Shown: piece by piece, positions 56,748-63,983 of the stretch
How positions within the stretch are numbered: the first letter of the stretch is position 1
How the letters are laid out: every line of letters begins with the position of its first letter
NCBI RefSeq assembly: GCF_017573465.1
Contig: NZ_JAGEPF010000018.1
Coordinates: forward strand, 62,001 to 126,000
From: Actinomadura violacea
Lineage (GTDB): Bacteria > Actinomycetota > Actinomycetes > Streptosporangiales > Streptosporangiaceae
Reading direction: 5' to 3'
Length of the DNA stretch: 64,000 bases
The notes under the pieces: model-generated
Databases searched by the model: none
The model's input: only the letters and a program-made list of their open reading frames with translations
Told to the model about the DNA's origin: nothing
Program-made: the position numbers and the translations under genes

Positions 56748-57684
56748 GGGATGCCTCCTTGAGCGTCGCCGGCGCCTTCGCGGCGGCCTGCACGACCTGG
56801 TCGAAGCCGCCTTCGTCGCCGACGGCGAGGTACACCTTGGGGCCGGTGCCGCGGACCGGGCCGGGGGCAGGGACGGGCCGGTGCCGGGCCCGCAGATCGG
56901 CGCCGTAGGCGTGCCAGGACTCGCACGCGGCCAGCGCCATCCACTCGCGGTCGGTGCGGCCCATCGCGCCGCGCTCGGCGACACGCCCGAACCCGGGCGT
57001 GGCCACCTGCGCGGGGTCGCCGCCGTAGGCGCGCACCAGCGCGGCCATGCGCCGCGCATGCACCTGCCGGGTGCCGACGCGCATCCGCCGGAAGGTGTGC
57101 GCGGCGGGGTCGTACAGCCCGACGGTGCCGTTGCGCATGCCCGCCGACCAATAGGAGGAGTCCACCGAGTAGAACGGCAGCCGGTCGGGGTAGGGCGGCT
57201 TGGTCATCCCGAACCCGTGGAACACCGCGCCGTTGTCGCGGGCGATGCGGTGCGCCTTCACCAGCCACGCCATGAACGCGCTCTCGCGCTGCCCGACGCC
57301 GACTCCCCCGCCGAGCCCGACGTAGGGGTGGGCGGCGCACATCGCCTCCAGCTCGGCCCACGGAGACCCGACGTGGAAGATCGGGATGATGTACACCTGG
57401 TCGCCGACAGCGTCCCGCAGGGCTTCGGTGTTGCGGGCGGTCGCGGCCGGGTCGCCGATCACGTCGAGGGTGGCGGCGCAGTTGATGACGTGGCCGTGCA
57501 CCGCCAGCCACGCCGCGTACTGCTTGACGGTGATGACCTTGCCGGAGGAATGGGCGGTGAACGCGCCGGAGTCGGCGAAGAAGTCCACGTCCACGCCGTA
57601 CATGTCGCGGGCGCGGCGCACCAGGTGCGGCACGTCGGCCTTGGCAAGGTAGGCGAAGGATGCCAGCACGTACGCGGTCGCCAT
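56740..57684 (-). CDS. DpdA-like DNA deazaguanine transglycosylase (second copy)
   Basis: 314 residues, paralogous to 54020-54979: FFADSGAFTAHSSG near residue 35, LDVIGDPAATARN, PIFHVGSPWAEL, VGLGGGVGVG, FHGFGMTKPPYPDRLPFYSV near 160. The conserved pair of Asp residues is kept, so both copies look active. Two close paralogues could form a heteromer or read different DNA sites. ATG overlaps the preceding stop (TGATG). Confidence 0.82.
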   Translation of the reverse strand: MATAYVLASFAYLAKADVPHLVRRARDMYGVDVDFFADSGAFTAHSSGKVITVKQYAAWLAVHGHVINCAATLDVIGDPAATARNTEALRDAVGDQVYIIPIFHVGSPWAELEAMCAAHPYVGLGGGVGVGQRESAFMAWLVKAHRIARDNGAVFHGFGMTKPPYPDRLPFYSVDSSYWSAGMRNGTVGLYDPAAHTFRRMRVGTRQVHARRMAALVRAYGGDPAQVATPGFGRVAERGAMGRTDREWMALAACESWHAYGADLRARHRPVPAPGPVRGTGPKVYLAVGDEGGFDQVVQAAAKAPATLKEASRG

Positions 57685-57917
57685 CACCGGATCCGGTTCG
57701 CGCAGGTGTCCCAGTGCATCCCGGTCGCCGCCCAGTAGGAGCATTCGCCGCCGTCGGCGCACGTGCCCGGGTTGGCGTGGCAGCTCTGGCAGTACCGGTC
57801 ACCGTGCGCGGGACAGGTGGCATGCGGGTCGGGGAAGTGCGGCAACCGCTCGGCCAGGGCGGCCAGGGCGCGCCGCAGCCACGCCCCCGCCCGCACGGCC
57901 AGCCCGCAGCCGGTCAC
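57684..57917 (-). CDS. Cys-rich zinc-ribbon-like protein, 77 aa
   Basis: A 77-residue protein with a helical start (RRALAALAERLPHFPD) and a Cys/His-rich end: CPAHGDRYCQSCHANPGTCA, then GGECSYWAATGMHWDTC. At least seven Cys suggest two zinc sites. Coupled on both sides (GTGA, TGATG) within the dpd operon; it may assist DNA binding of the transglycosylases. Confidence 0.68.
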   Translation of the reverse strand: MTGCGLAVRAGAWLRRALAALAERLPHFPDPHATCPAHGDRYCQSCHANPGTCADGGECSYWAATGMHWDTCANRIR

Positions 57918-58693
57918 GCGTCGGCTCCGAGCTGGTCGGCGGCGACCTCCACCAGGTGGATGAACCGGGTGGAGTCCTCGGTGCCGCCCGCGTTCTCGGT
58001 CAGGGAGTAGAAGGTGTTGCGCACGTGCGGCGGCACCTTGATCCGCAGGATCGGCCACAGGTCGGAGTCGTCGGGGTCGCCGTACTCGTCGGCGAGCGCG
58101 TCCAGGTCGGGCGGCGGCGCGATCGCGGCGAGCATGTCGTCCAGGGCCTCGCGGGTGAAGCCGGCGACTTCCAGCATGTCGGGGTTGTCGGCGGCGATGT
58201 CGTCGAGCCATTCGGCCAGCGCCCGGTCGTCCCAGCCGCCGATGACGGTGAGCTGGTTGTCGGCGATGACGGCGGCGCGGGCCTGCTCGTCGTCGGCCGA
58301 CGCCCAGCCGCGCACCAGCGGCACCAGCCACGTCCCCTCGGAGTCCAGGCGGACGCCGTCGGGGTGGCGGGCCAGCCCGTTGCCGCCCGTCAGGCCGTCC
58401 TTGACGGGCTTCTCGCTGAACACCGGCTCGTACTTGTCGGGGACGTCGTCGCCGTTGACGTAGGCGCGGATGATGCGCAGCGCCTCCAGGCGGCCGTTGC
58501 CGATGACGAGCTGCTCGGTGCGTTCGTCCAGCACGGCGGGCGCGGTGTAGCCGAGCGCGCAGATGGACCGGATCACCGAGCCGATGTCGTGCGCCTTGGG
58601 GTTGCCGTCGGTGCCGGCGATGTCGTCCAGCGGCACGTAGTCGATGCGGCGGCCCTCGCCGGGGCCGGTGACGTCGGGTGAGGTGCTGTCCAC
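57914..58693 (-). CDS. ParB/Srx-like domain protein
   Basis: 259 residues. The N-terminal ParB-like nuclease fold shows VPLDDIAGTDGNPKAHDIGS, an alanine-rich loop, LVIGNGRLEALRIIRA near residue 62 (GNGR in place of GxxR) and ARAAVIADNQLTVIGGWDDR near 140. Such proteins accompany phage methyltransferase and dpd genes and may steer modification or hydrolyse nucleotides. It is first in the dpd/que operon; the -10-like TACCGT is 7 nt before the GTG, so the mRNA is likely leaderless. Confidence 0.78.
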   Translation of the reverse strand: MDSTSPDVTGPGEGRRIDYVPLDDIAGTDGNPKAHDIGSVIRSICALGYTAPAVLDERTEQLVIGNGRLEALRIIRAYVNGDDVPDKYEPVFSEKPVKDGLTGGNGLARHPDGVRLDSEGTWLVPLVRGWASADDEQARAAVIADNQLTVIGGWDDRALAEWLDDIAADNPDMLEVAGFTREALDDMLAAIAPPPDLDALADEYGDPDDSDLWPILRIKVPPHVRNTFYSLTENAGGTEDSTRFIHLVEVAADQLGADA

Positions 58694-58700
58694 GCCGGGG

Positions 58701-58728
58701 ACGGTAGGACCGCGGACCCGTTAACGTC
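58701..58728 (-). promoter_or_regulatory. Second-class promoter of the dpd/que operon
   Basis: GACGTTAAC over the -35, 16-bp spacer, -10 TACCGT; start codon 7 nt on. Probable main promoter of the modification operon. Confidence 0.6.
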
Positions 58729-58776
58729 GCGCCCTGCGCACGTAGGGGCCGGGCAGGGGGCGGGTGTGGCTGTGGT

Positions 58777-58847
58777 GGCCGCTCGGCGCGCCGCACTCCG
58801 TGCGGGCCGCCGCCATGTCGGGGCCCGCAACGCCGCGCCGAGCGGCC
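58777..58847 (-). terminator. Large inverted repeat, likely terminator
   Basis: ggccgctcggcgcg / cgcgccgagcggcc (14 bp) enclosing a second stem (tgcgggcc / gggcccgca). It ends the transcript of 58851-59210 and isolates the dpd/que operon. Confidence 0.6.
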
Positions 58848-58850
58848 CGC

Positions 58851-59210
58851 TCAGGAGGCCGGCGTGTGCCGGTTGCCGCGCTTGCGGGTGCGGCGCGACG
58901 AGCCGCCCGGCTCCTCGGCCTTCGGCTCCTCGGCCTGCTCGCCCTCCGGCCGGTCGGTGTCCGGCTGGTCGGCCTGCGGTTCCCGGTTGGCGGTGGGCGC
59001 CTCGGCGGGCCCGGTGGCGGGCTCGGCGGTGCGCGCCTTCCACTCGGCGGCCAGCCGGTCGTAGATCGGGGTGTCGGGCAGCAGCGGGATGAAGGCGGGC
59101 GGGGCGGGGCGTGTCCCGGAGAAGTCCTGGTACGGCGGCGCGGCGTGCATGCCGGGCGCGGGCGCGTCCGGGTAGCGGGGCGGGGCCGGCTGGGGCGTGG
59201 CGTCGTCCAT
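58851..59210 (-). CDS. Pro/Glu-rich disordered protein, 119 aa
   Basis: 119 residues: a Pro/Ala-rich start, a short conserved-looking core FIPLLPDTPIYDRLAAEWKA near residue 40, then a charged repeat-like tail (EQAEEPKAEEPGG) ending in a basic RRTRKRGNRH. Mostly disordered. Function unknown. Confidence 0.6.
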   Translation of the reverse strand: MDDATPQPAPPRYPDAPAPGMHAAPPYQDFSGTRPAPPAFIPLLPDTPIYDRLAAEWKARTAEPATGPAEAPTANREPQADQPDTDRPEGEQAEEPKAEEPGGSSRRTRKRGNRHTPAS

Positions 59211-59356
59211 CGGCGTAGGGGGCGCTGGGAAGTGGTGTCCCGGGCCGCCCACCCCCCCTTTTCCTTTGGCGGGCAGCCCGGGACTGGCGGGACGCGCGGC
59301 ACGCATGCGGTAGTTGTGGCCACCGGAGCAGCAGGGCGCGTCCCGAACTCGAGGAT

Positions 59357-59617
59357 TTACCCGGCGGGTCGGCCGGGCGCCACGAACAGCCGGTCGTGGC
59401 AGTTGGCGATCCGGGCGGCGGCGCCGCCCGGATCGGTCACCTCGTGGTGGCGCACGTTGCCGCCCTCGACCCACCGGAAGCGGCCCGACAGCCGTGACAC
59501 CGCGATGAACAGCTCGTCGGTCATCAGCCCGAGCGGCACGAGGCGGGACCTGACGCCCTGGCGGGCCAGCGCCGCGGCGAGCGTCTGCGCGGCCGGGTGG
59601 GTGTCGACGATGCTCAC
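59357..59617 (-). CDS. Small protein, 86 aa
   Basis: 86 residues (AAQTLAAALARQGVRSRLVP, then FRWVEGGNVRHHEVTDPGGA), an alpha/beta small domain with no recognised family. The GTG start overlaps the previous stop (GTGA). Confidence 0.65.
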   Translation of the reverse strand: MSIVDTHPAAQTLAAALARQGVRSRLVPLGLMTDELFIAVSRLSGRFRWVEGGNVRHHEVTDPGGAAARIANCHDRLFVAPGRPAG

Positions 59618-59895
59618 TGCGCCACCCCGAACAGGTGCGCCAGGTAGGTGGCGGCGGTCGCCGGCGATTCGCCGATGGCCCCGTACGCGGTGGCGAAGCA
59701 CCAGGACACGCCCTGGCGGCTGCATTCCACGTCGACGTGGGCGGAGGGTGCGCCGGGGATCGAGGCGCGGGTGAACGCGCGGCCGTCGCGGGTGAACGCG
59801 CGTCCGTCCAGGTGGTGGCGCTCGATCTCGGCGGCGAGCAGGTCCGCGGCGGCGTAGGCCGACGGCGGCGCGCCATGCATGGTGGCGGTGCTCAT
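59614..59895 (-). CDS. Small protein, 93 aa
   Basis: 93 residues. A helix AAADLLAAEIERHHLDG is followed by a duplicated GRAFTRD-type unit (GRAFTRDGRAFTRA) encoded by an 18-bp tandem repeat around 59767-59805. No family is recognised. Confidence 0.62.
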   Translation of the reverse strand: MSTATMHGAPPSAYAAADLLAAEIERHHLDGRAFTRDGRAFTRASIPGAPSAHVDVECSRQGVSWCFATAYGAIGESPATAATYLAHLFGVAQ

Positions 59896-60018
59896 GCGCA
59901 TCATCCGGGCCCCCAAGTCCCCCACTGATCACCGTTAGCGTTTGGCACGATACGCGGCGCAACACCCCCGAACAAGCAGTTCGGCCGAACTCATTGTTCG
60001 TGTCGCGGGCAGACCGAA

Positions 60019-60055
60019 AGCCCGCCGGGGGTCGCCCCCTTCGCCCCGGCGGGCT
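60019..60055 (-). terminator. Rho-independent-type terminator after XRE gene
   Basis: agcccgccgggg / ccccggcgggct, 12-bp stem, followed on the minus strand by TTCGG. It lies downstream of the XRE gene. Confidence 0.75.
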
Positions 60056-60071
60056 TACGGGTTAGGGCAGG

Positions 60072-60296
60072 TCAGCCGACTGACGCCAGCGGCGCTTCAA
60101 CGCCGACCAGCAGTTCGGAGGCCGTGGTGTCCAGCGCTGCGGCGATCCGGAACAGCGTCATCAATGATGGGTACCGCGACCCCGCTTCAATCATTTCCAT
60201 GTAGCGGGTGGTGGTCTCTGCGGCGTTGGCGAGCCGGGGGACGCTCAGCCCCAGGGCGAGCCGGCGGTCCCTGATGTGCTTACCGATTCGCTGCAT
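60072..60296 (-). CDS. XRE-family HTH regulator, 74 aa
   Basis: A compact XRE domain: IGKHIRDRRLALGLSVPRLA near residue 3, RYMEMIEAGSRYPSLMTLFR and AAALDTTASELL. It is the size of a single Cro/CI-type HTH and may be the phage lysogeny switch or a modulator of the shared promoters. Its ATG overlaps the preceding stop (TGATG), and a terminator follows. Confidence 0.9.
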   Translation of the reverse strand: MQRIGKHIRDRRLALGLSVPRLANAAETTTRYMEMIEAGSRYPSLMTLFRIAAALDTTASELLVGVEAPLASVG

Positions 60297-60571
60297 CACG
60301 ACTCGCCGCCAATCGTCGTCCGATTCGCTTCGGGGGGAAGGGTATTCAGCTCCCGGTGGACGCACACCGGACACTCGCATCTGTCGTAGGTGACGACTCC
60401 GTTGCGCAGACGTTGCACTCTTCCGTCGCAACTTCGATGTGCCGTCGCGTTCCCGGTGGTCAACCCGACCGCGCATATCGCCGTCACCTCCTCCGCTCGC
60501 ACGCCCTCCGGCAACTCCGTGGGAGTCGCGGCGGGCCAGTACCTGCTCCGCTTGGCCACATCTGGCAGCAT
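60296..60571 (-). CDS. Small Cys-containing protein, 91 aa
   Basis: 91 residues with an SCDGRVQRLRNG segment and CECPVCVHREL, a probable zinc knuckle, coupled to the XRE gene. The start is uncertain; the frame is open further upstream. Confidence 0.58.
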   Translation of the reverse strand: MLPDVAKRSRYWPAATPTELPEGVRAEEVTAICAVGLTTGNATAHRSCDGRVQRLRNGVVTYDRCECPVCVHRELNTLPPEANRTTIGGES

Positions 60572-60625
60572 CCCATGTCGCACCTGGGTGCGAAACGTTA
60601 CGCGCGGTGCCCGTAAGCACACGCA

Positions 60626-60653
60626 GGGCCCCCGCCGCAAGGGGGCGGCGGGG
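60626..60653 (-). terminator. Terminator hairpin
   Basis: gcccccgccgc / gcggcgggggc, 11-bp stem with a 6-nt loop, downstream of the 60682 gene. Confidence 0.7.
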
Positions 60654-60681
60654 GCTTGTCCGGGGCCTGTCGGCGGGGCGT

Positions 60682-61038
60682 TCAGCCGCGGTTCGGCCGG
60701 CGCTTCCCGCGCTGCCATTCCTCCAGCCCGACGGGGTTGTGCAGGCGGCCGCACTCGGTGTGAACCGCAACCCGGGCGGCCTTCGTCGCGCCCAGGTACT
60801 CGCCGATGCTCCACTGGCGGCGCTCGCCGTGCACGGCGACGAGCACGACCTGCGCCAGTGCCCGCTGCGACCCGAGCGTGGCCAGGGACGAGCCGCGCGC
60901 GGCCTCCCGCCAGTCCACCCCGCCCTCGGCCACGATCATCTGCTGCTCGCGGTAGGTGTCCACCGCCACCTCCCAGATGGCGGCGACGTAGTCGTTGCCC
61001 TCCACCAGGTCCTTCACGGTCTGGCCGGTGATGTCCAT
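60682..61038 (-). CDS. Unknown protein, 118 aa
   Basis: 118 residues: ITGQTVKDLVEGNDYVAAIW, VVLVAVHGERRQWSIGEYLG, and TKAARVAVHTECGRLHNPVG. The fold is not recognised. The leader carries a ggcccg/cgggcc hairpin (61055-61071) and CAAGGAG. Confidence 0.68.
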   Translation of the reverse strand: MDITGQTVKDLVEGNDYVAAIWEVAVDTYREQQMIVAEGGVDWREAARGSSLATLGSQRALAQVVLVAVHGERRQWSIGEYLGATKAARVAVHTECGRLHNPVGLEEWQRGKRRPNRG

Positions 61039-61061
61039 CGCGTCTCCTTGTCCGGGCCCGT

Positions 61062-61208
61062 CTAGCGGGCCAGCAGCATCGAGTTCTCGGCGGCGGTGCG
61101 GCGGCGCTGGCTGCGGCTGCCGCGCTCGGCGGCGTCGGCGGCGCGCAGGCGGCGGCGCATCAGGCGGGAATCGCGGGGCAACTCGGTGGGCCGGGTGCGG
61201 TGGGCCAT
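61062..61208 (-). CDS. Arg-rich small protein, 48 aa
   Basis: 48 residues (LPRDSRLMRRRLRAADAAER, then SQRRRTAAEN), strongly basic; GGAGAACGTC precedes the ATG and a leader hairpin (61232-61258) lies upstream. Confidence 0.55.
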   Translation of the reverse strand: MAHRTRPTELPRDSRLMRRRLRAADAAERGSRSQRRRTAAENSMLLAR

Positions 61209-61231
61209 GACGTTCTCCTTGACGAAGGCGT

Positions 61232-61258
61232 GGGCCCGGGGTGCTTCTCCCCGGGCCC
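61232..61258 (-). promoter_or_regulatory. Leader hairpin copy (intercistronic)
   Basis: gggcccgggg / ccccgggccc, loop GAAGCA type, ahead of the 48-aa gene. Confidence 0.7.
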
Positions 61259-61273
61259 GGTGGGTGGTGCGGG

Positions 61274-61486
61274 TCAGGCGCCGGTCGGCTCGGCGGGTAC
61301 GGTCGCGTCGGGCCGGGAGTGGAACGTGATCTGCGCGCGGTACTCGCCGTCGGCCTCCAGCTTGTAGAGGGTCTGCGGCTGGCCGTCGACCCACAGGCGG
61401 GCGATGGAGTCGATGGCCTCCTGCGCCGTGCGGTAGGGGCGCTTGCGCTGGAAGCTCGACCCGGCCGTGTACTGCGGCTTCGCCAT
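61274..61486 (-). CDS. Small protein, 70 aa
   Basis: 70 residues (RKRPYRTAQEAIDSIARLWV, then YKLEADGEYRAQITFHSRPD), an alpha-beta small fold. First after promoter copy 11 and its hairpin; GCAAGGAG precedes the ATG. Confidence 0.68.
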   Translation of the reverse strand: MAKPQYTAGSSFQRKRPYRTAQEAIDSIARLWVDGQPQTLYKLEADGEYRAQITFHSRPDATVPAEPTGA

Positions 61487-61505
61487 GTTCTGCTCCTTGC
61501 GTTGT

Positions 61506-61571
61506 GGTCCCGGGTGCTTCAACCGGGGCCGTACCCCTTCAATGTATGGTCGGTTAACGTCCAATGCAAGG
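61506..61571 (-). promoter_or_regulatory. Shared phage promoter copy 11 with 5'-terminal hairpin
   Basis: Promoter 61540-61571: -35 TTGCAT, 17-bp spacer with CGTTAACCGACC, -10 TACATT. Hairpin 61506-61530 (GGCCCCGG-TTGAAGCA-CCCGGGACC). Confidence 0.87.
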
Positions 61572-61573
61572 GT

Positions 61574-62068
61574 CTACGCGGCGGGCGTGTAGACGAACTG
61601 GGCTGCGACGTTCATACGGGCGGCGCGGATCCGCGCCACGCAGTCCACGGTGCCGTGCGAGTCGTCCAGGCACCACGCCAGCGCCACGTCGGCGCCGGTC
61701 TCGACCATCTCGGCGTTGCGGCGGAACCCGGCGGTCGGGCAATGGGTGAGCTTGCCGCCCCGGGTGGCGCGGCGGTGCCCGTGGTCGCGGGGGTTGCAGT
61801 CGGGGGCGCAGGTGCGCCAGTCGGCGGGGTGCGGCTCGACGGCGACGGCGGCCAGGCCCGCCGCCGGGTTGCGCTGGTGGTGGCGGGCCCACTGGTGGGC
61901 GATGCGGTCGACGCCGGGCGGGTAGTCGCGGTCGGGGTCGTAGCCGACCACCACGACCAGCACGTCCCCGGCGCGGAGGCGGGCCCGCTGCGCATCGAGC
62001 GCGTCGGTGACGGTCGCCGGCCAGGGCCAGTTCCGTGACCCGGTCACCAGGACCCGCCGCGCCGTCAC
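61574..62068 (-). CDS. DUF2493/SLOG-like nucleotide-binding protein
   Basis: 164 residues of the SLOG (YspA/cpYpsA-related) Rossmann-like kind: VLVTGSRNWPWPATVTDALD near residue 5, VVVVGYDPDRDYPPGVDRIA near 37, FRRNAEMVETGADVALAWCL near 112. The family is thought to bind nucleotides or NAD-derived ligands and occurs in phages and defence loci. GTG start overlaps the preceding stop (GTGA). Confidence 0.8.
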   Translation of the reverse strand: MTARRVLVTGSRNWPWPATVTDALDAQRARLRAGDVLVVVVGYDPDRDYPPGVDRIAHQWARHHQRNPAAGLAAVAVEPHPADWRTCAPDCNPRDHGHRRATRGGKLTHCPTAGFRRNAEMVETGADVALAWCLDDSHGTVDCVARIRAARMNVAAQFVYTPAA

Positions 62069-62208
62069 GGCTTGAACGCCAGCCGCAGCCGGTGCCGCCC
62101 CCGGCTCCACAGCCGGGGGCGGCGCGCCGCGCGCAGGCCGCGGCGGGGCTCGGCGCGGCGGACCAGTTTCCGGCCGGGCAGCGGCGACTCCTGCGACCAG
62201 AGGATCAC
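62065..62208 (-). CDS. Arg-rich small protein, 47 aa
   Basis: 47 residues (ILWSQESPLPGRKLVRRAEP, then Arg-rich), coupled by GTGA overlaps to the exonuclease gene and the SLOG gene. Composition is basic; function unknown. Confidence 0.6.
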   Translation of the reverse strand: MILWSQESPLPGRKLVRRAEPRRGLRAARRPRLWSRGRHRLRLAFKP

Positions 62209-62942
62209 GACCGCTCCAGCGTGTACCGGCGGGCGGCCATGAGCAGGTCGTAGGCCCACACCGCGTCGTCGTAGGCGTGGTGGCGGGCGTACCCGGTGGG
62301 GTCCAGACCGAGCGCGGCCGTGAGCGCGTCGGAGGAGTACGGCGGCACCCAGCCCAGCGCCCCGGCGGCGTAGGTCTCGGCGTCCATCAGGTGGTAGTGC
62401 CACGGGGTGGAGTCGTAGTCGATCAGCCGGGTGCGGATGAGCAGGTCCCGCAGCGTCGACTCGTCGAAGCCCGGGACGGCGCCGACGAGCGTGGGGTTGC
62501 CGCGCAGCCACGGGCCGTCCATCAGCGTCTGCGCCGCCGACATGTCGGTGCACACCGGGGCGGTCGGGCCGACGGCGGGGTTGCGCTGGGGGTGCCGTTG
62601 GTGGAACCCGCCGATGTCCAGCGACTCGCAGACGTCCTCGGGCAGGTGGTGGAACCAGGTGCCCTGGTGGCCGGGGGTGGGGGCGTCGTCGCCGCCTTCG
62701 GACAGGGCGCGGGCGGCGTCGGGGCACTCGCGGGCCAGGATGCCCTCCAGCCCGAGATAGTCGATGTCGGTGAACAGGTGCAGCTTGTTGCGGGAGCCGT
62801 CGGCGTTGACGCGCAGCCCGCCGATCTCCCAGGCGCGGCGACCGCCGGGCAGATGCGAGGGCCGCAGCCGGGTTGTCTCCAGATCGATGACGATGAGGTC
62901 GCCGGGCTCGTGGCCGGGCTGGAAGTCGCACTGGTCCTTCAC
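62205..62942 (-). CDS. DnaQ-like 3'-5' exonuclease
   Basis: 245 residues. The DEDD core shows DLIVIDLETTRLRP near residue 13 (first Asp/Glu), IGGLRVN, VPGFDESTLRDLLI near 160 and HHAYDDAVWAYDLLMAARRY near 220 with the last Asp. Probably a proofreading or degradative exonuclease of phage DNA metabolism. GTG start with AAGGAG. Confidence 0.83.
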   Translation of the reverse strand: MKDQCDFQPGHEPGDLIVIDLETTRLRPSHLPGGRRAWEIGGLRVNADGSRNKLHLFTDIDYLGLEGILARECPDAARALSEGGDDAPTPGHQGTWFHHLPEDVCESLDIGGFHQRHPQRNPAVGPTAPVCTDMSAAQTLMDGPWLRGNPTLVGAVPGFDESTLRDLLIRTRLIDYDSTPWHYHLMDAETYAAGALGWVPPYSSDALTAALGLDPTGYARHHAYDDAVWAYDLLMAARRYTLERS

Positions 62943-62993
62943 TGTGTCTCCTTGGTGTGCCGAGGGTGTGCCGAGGCGGGTGCCGAGGCGGTG

Positions 62994-63021
62994 ATGGTGG
63001 CGGGCGCGGGTGGTTAGCGTC
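62994..63021 (-). promoter_or_regulatory. Second-class promoter upstream of exonuclease
   Basis: GACGCTAAC, 16-bp spacer, -10 CACCAT; leader of about 45 nt with AAGGAG. Confidence 0.5.
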
Positions 63022-63298
63022 GCCCCGTGCCGTCGTCGTCCAGCAACGGCGCGGCGGCGGTCGACACCGAGCCTTCGAGGATGCGGATGTCGGTGGCGCC
63101 CGCGAGCCACTGGCGGGCGGCGTGCAGGCGGGCGCCGCACCGGGTGCGGCACTGCTGGAAGCGCATCCGCACCACCTCCCGGTCGCCGGCGCCTGCGGGG
63201 GGTCGGTGCGCGGCGGGCGGGATGTAGGGGTAGACGCGGCCGGACGCGGGCGCCACGGGGATCGTCGCAACGCGCCGCCGGGACACGACGGTGAACAC
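63014..63298 (-). CDS. Unknown protein, 94 aa
   Basis: 94 residues: FTVVSRRRVATIPVAPASGR, REVVRMRFQQCRTRCGARLH, AARQWLAGATDIRILEG. Two Cys near the middle. The GTG lies only 12 nt after the -10 of promoter copy 12, so translation would be near-leaderless. Confidence 0.58.
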   Translation of the reverse strand: MFTVVSRRRVATIPVAPASGRVYPYIPPAAHRPPAGAGDREVVRMRFQQCRTRCGARLHAARQWLAGATDIRILEGSVSTAAAPLLDDDGTGRR

Positions 63299-63309
63299 AG
63301 GGGCACTTC

Positions 63310-63341
63310 CATTGTGGGGTCGGTGAACAGCGCGGCTATGG
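63310..63341 (-). promoter_or_regulatory. Shared phage promoter, copy 12 (diverged)
   Basis: -10 CACAAT, spacer with TTCACCGACC, weak -35 (TAGCCG). Confidence 0.6.
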
Positions 63342-63431
63342 GCCGCCCAGGGGCGTACAGGCGGATTCCTGCAAGTATGGAGCGGCCCGCCCCTGCGTGC
63401 GCGGGGACGGGCCGAAGAGGTCCTGAAATTT

Positions 63432-63983
63432 TCAGTCGGCGTAGCTGCGGCGGTACCGGGCGCCGCCGAAGTACACCCGCTGCCCGTCCATGTAGTAGCG
63501 GCCGTCCTTGCGGCGATGCGCGTACTGCCGAAGCTCCGGGCCCTCGTACCGCATCGTCTCCAGCTCGGCGTCGCTGTACTCGTGGTCCCACACCGGCCAC
63601 GGGCCCACGTGGTAGGCCGGCTTGTGCCCGGTATGGCCGCCCACCGTCCGCAGCGCCTCCAGCGCCACCTTCGCGCCCGAGGGGCTGATGGCGGTGACCA
63701 CGAACGGCATCCGGTCCTGGGGCATGGCGTGCGTGGCGCCCTTGCCGAGGACGGGCGTGTTGGCGCGGCGCACCGCGGCCTCCTGCTTGGCCTTGTAGGC
63801 GGCGCGCGCGGCGTCCACCACCTCCCGGTAGCGGACGCGCGCCTGCTCGGGGTCGGTGACCAGCTCCACCGTGCGGCCCGCCGCCCTCAGCTTGTCGGCC
63901 TCCCGGGCCGCCTCGTCGGCGTCGGTGAAGCTGCCGTAGGAGAACCCGAACCGCTCGTCGCCGGGCTCGGCGGGGGTCCACAC
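63432..63983 (-). CDS. Unknown protein, 183 aa
   Basis: 183 residues: ERFGFSYGSFTDADEAAREA, RYREVVDAARAAYKAKQEAA, PFVVTAISPSGAKVALEALR, and a Tyr-rich end (DGRYYMDGQRVYFGGARYRR). No family is recognised. GTG start near the window edge; upstream sequence is not available. Confidence 0.65.
   Translation of the reverse strand: MWTPAEPGDERFGFSYGSFTDADEAAREADKLRAAGRTVELVTDPEQARVRYREVVDAARAAYKAKQEAAVRRANTPVLGKGATHAMPQDRMPFVVTAISPSGAKVALEALRTVGGHTGHKPAYHVGPWPVWDHEYSDAELETMRYEGPELRQYAHRRKDGRYYMDGQRVYFGGARYRRSYAD

Noticed and set aside
62065..63981. 638-codon minus-strand frame spanning several genes
   Set aside because: Mostly the wrong frame of the exonuclease and 63432 genes; only its last 48 codons, with a coupled GTG, were kept as a small gene.
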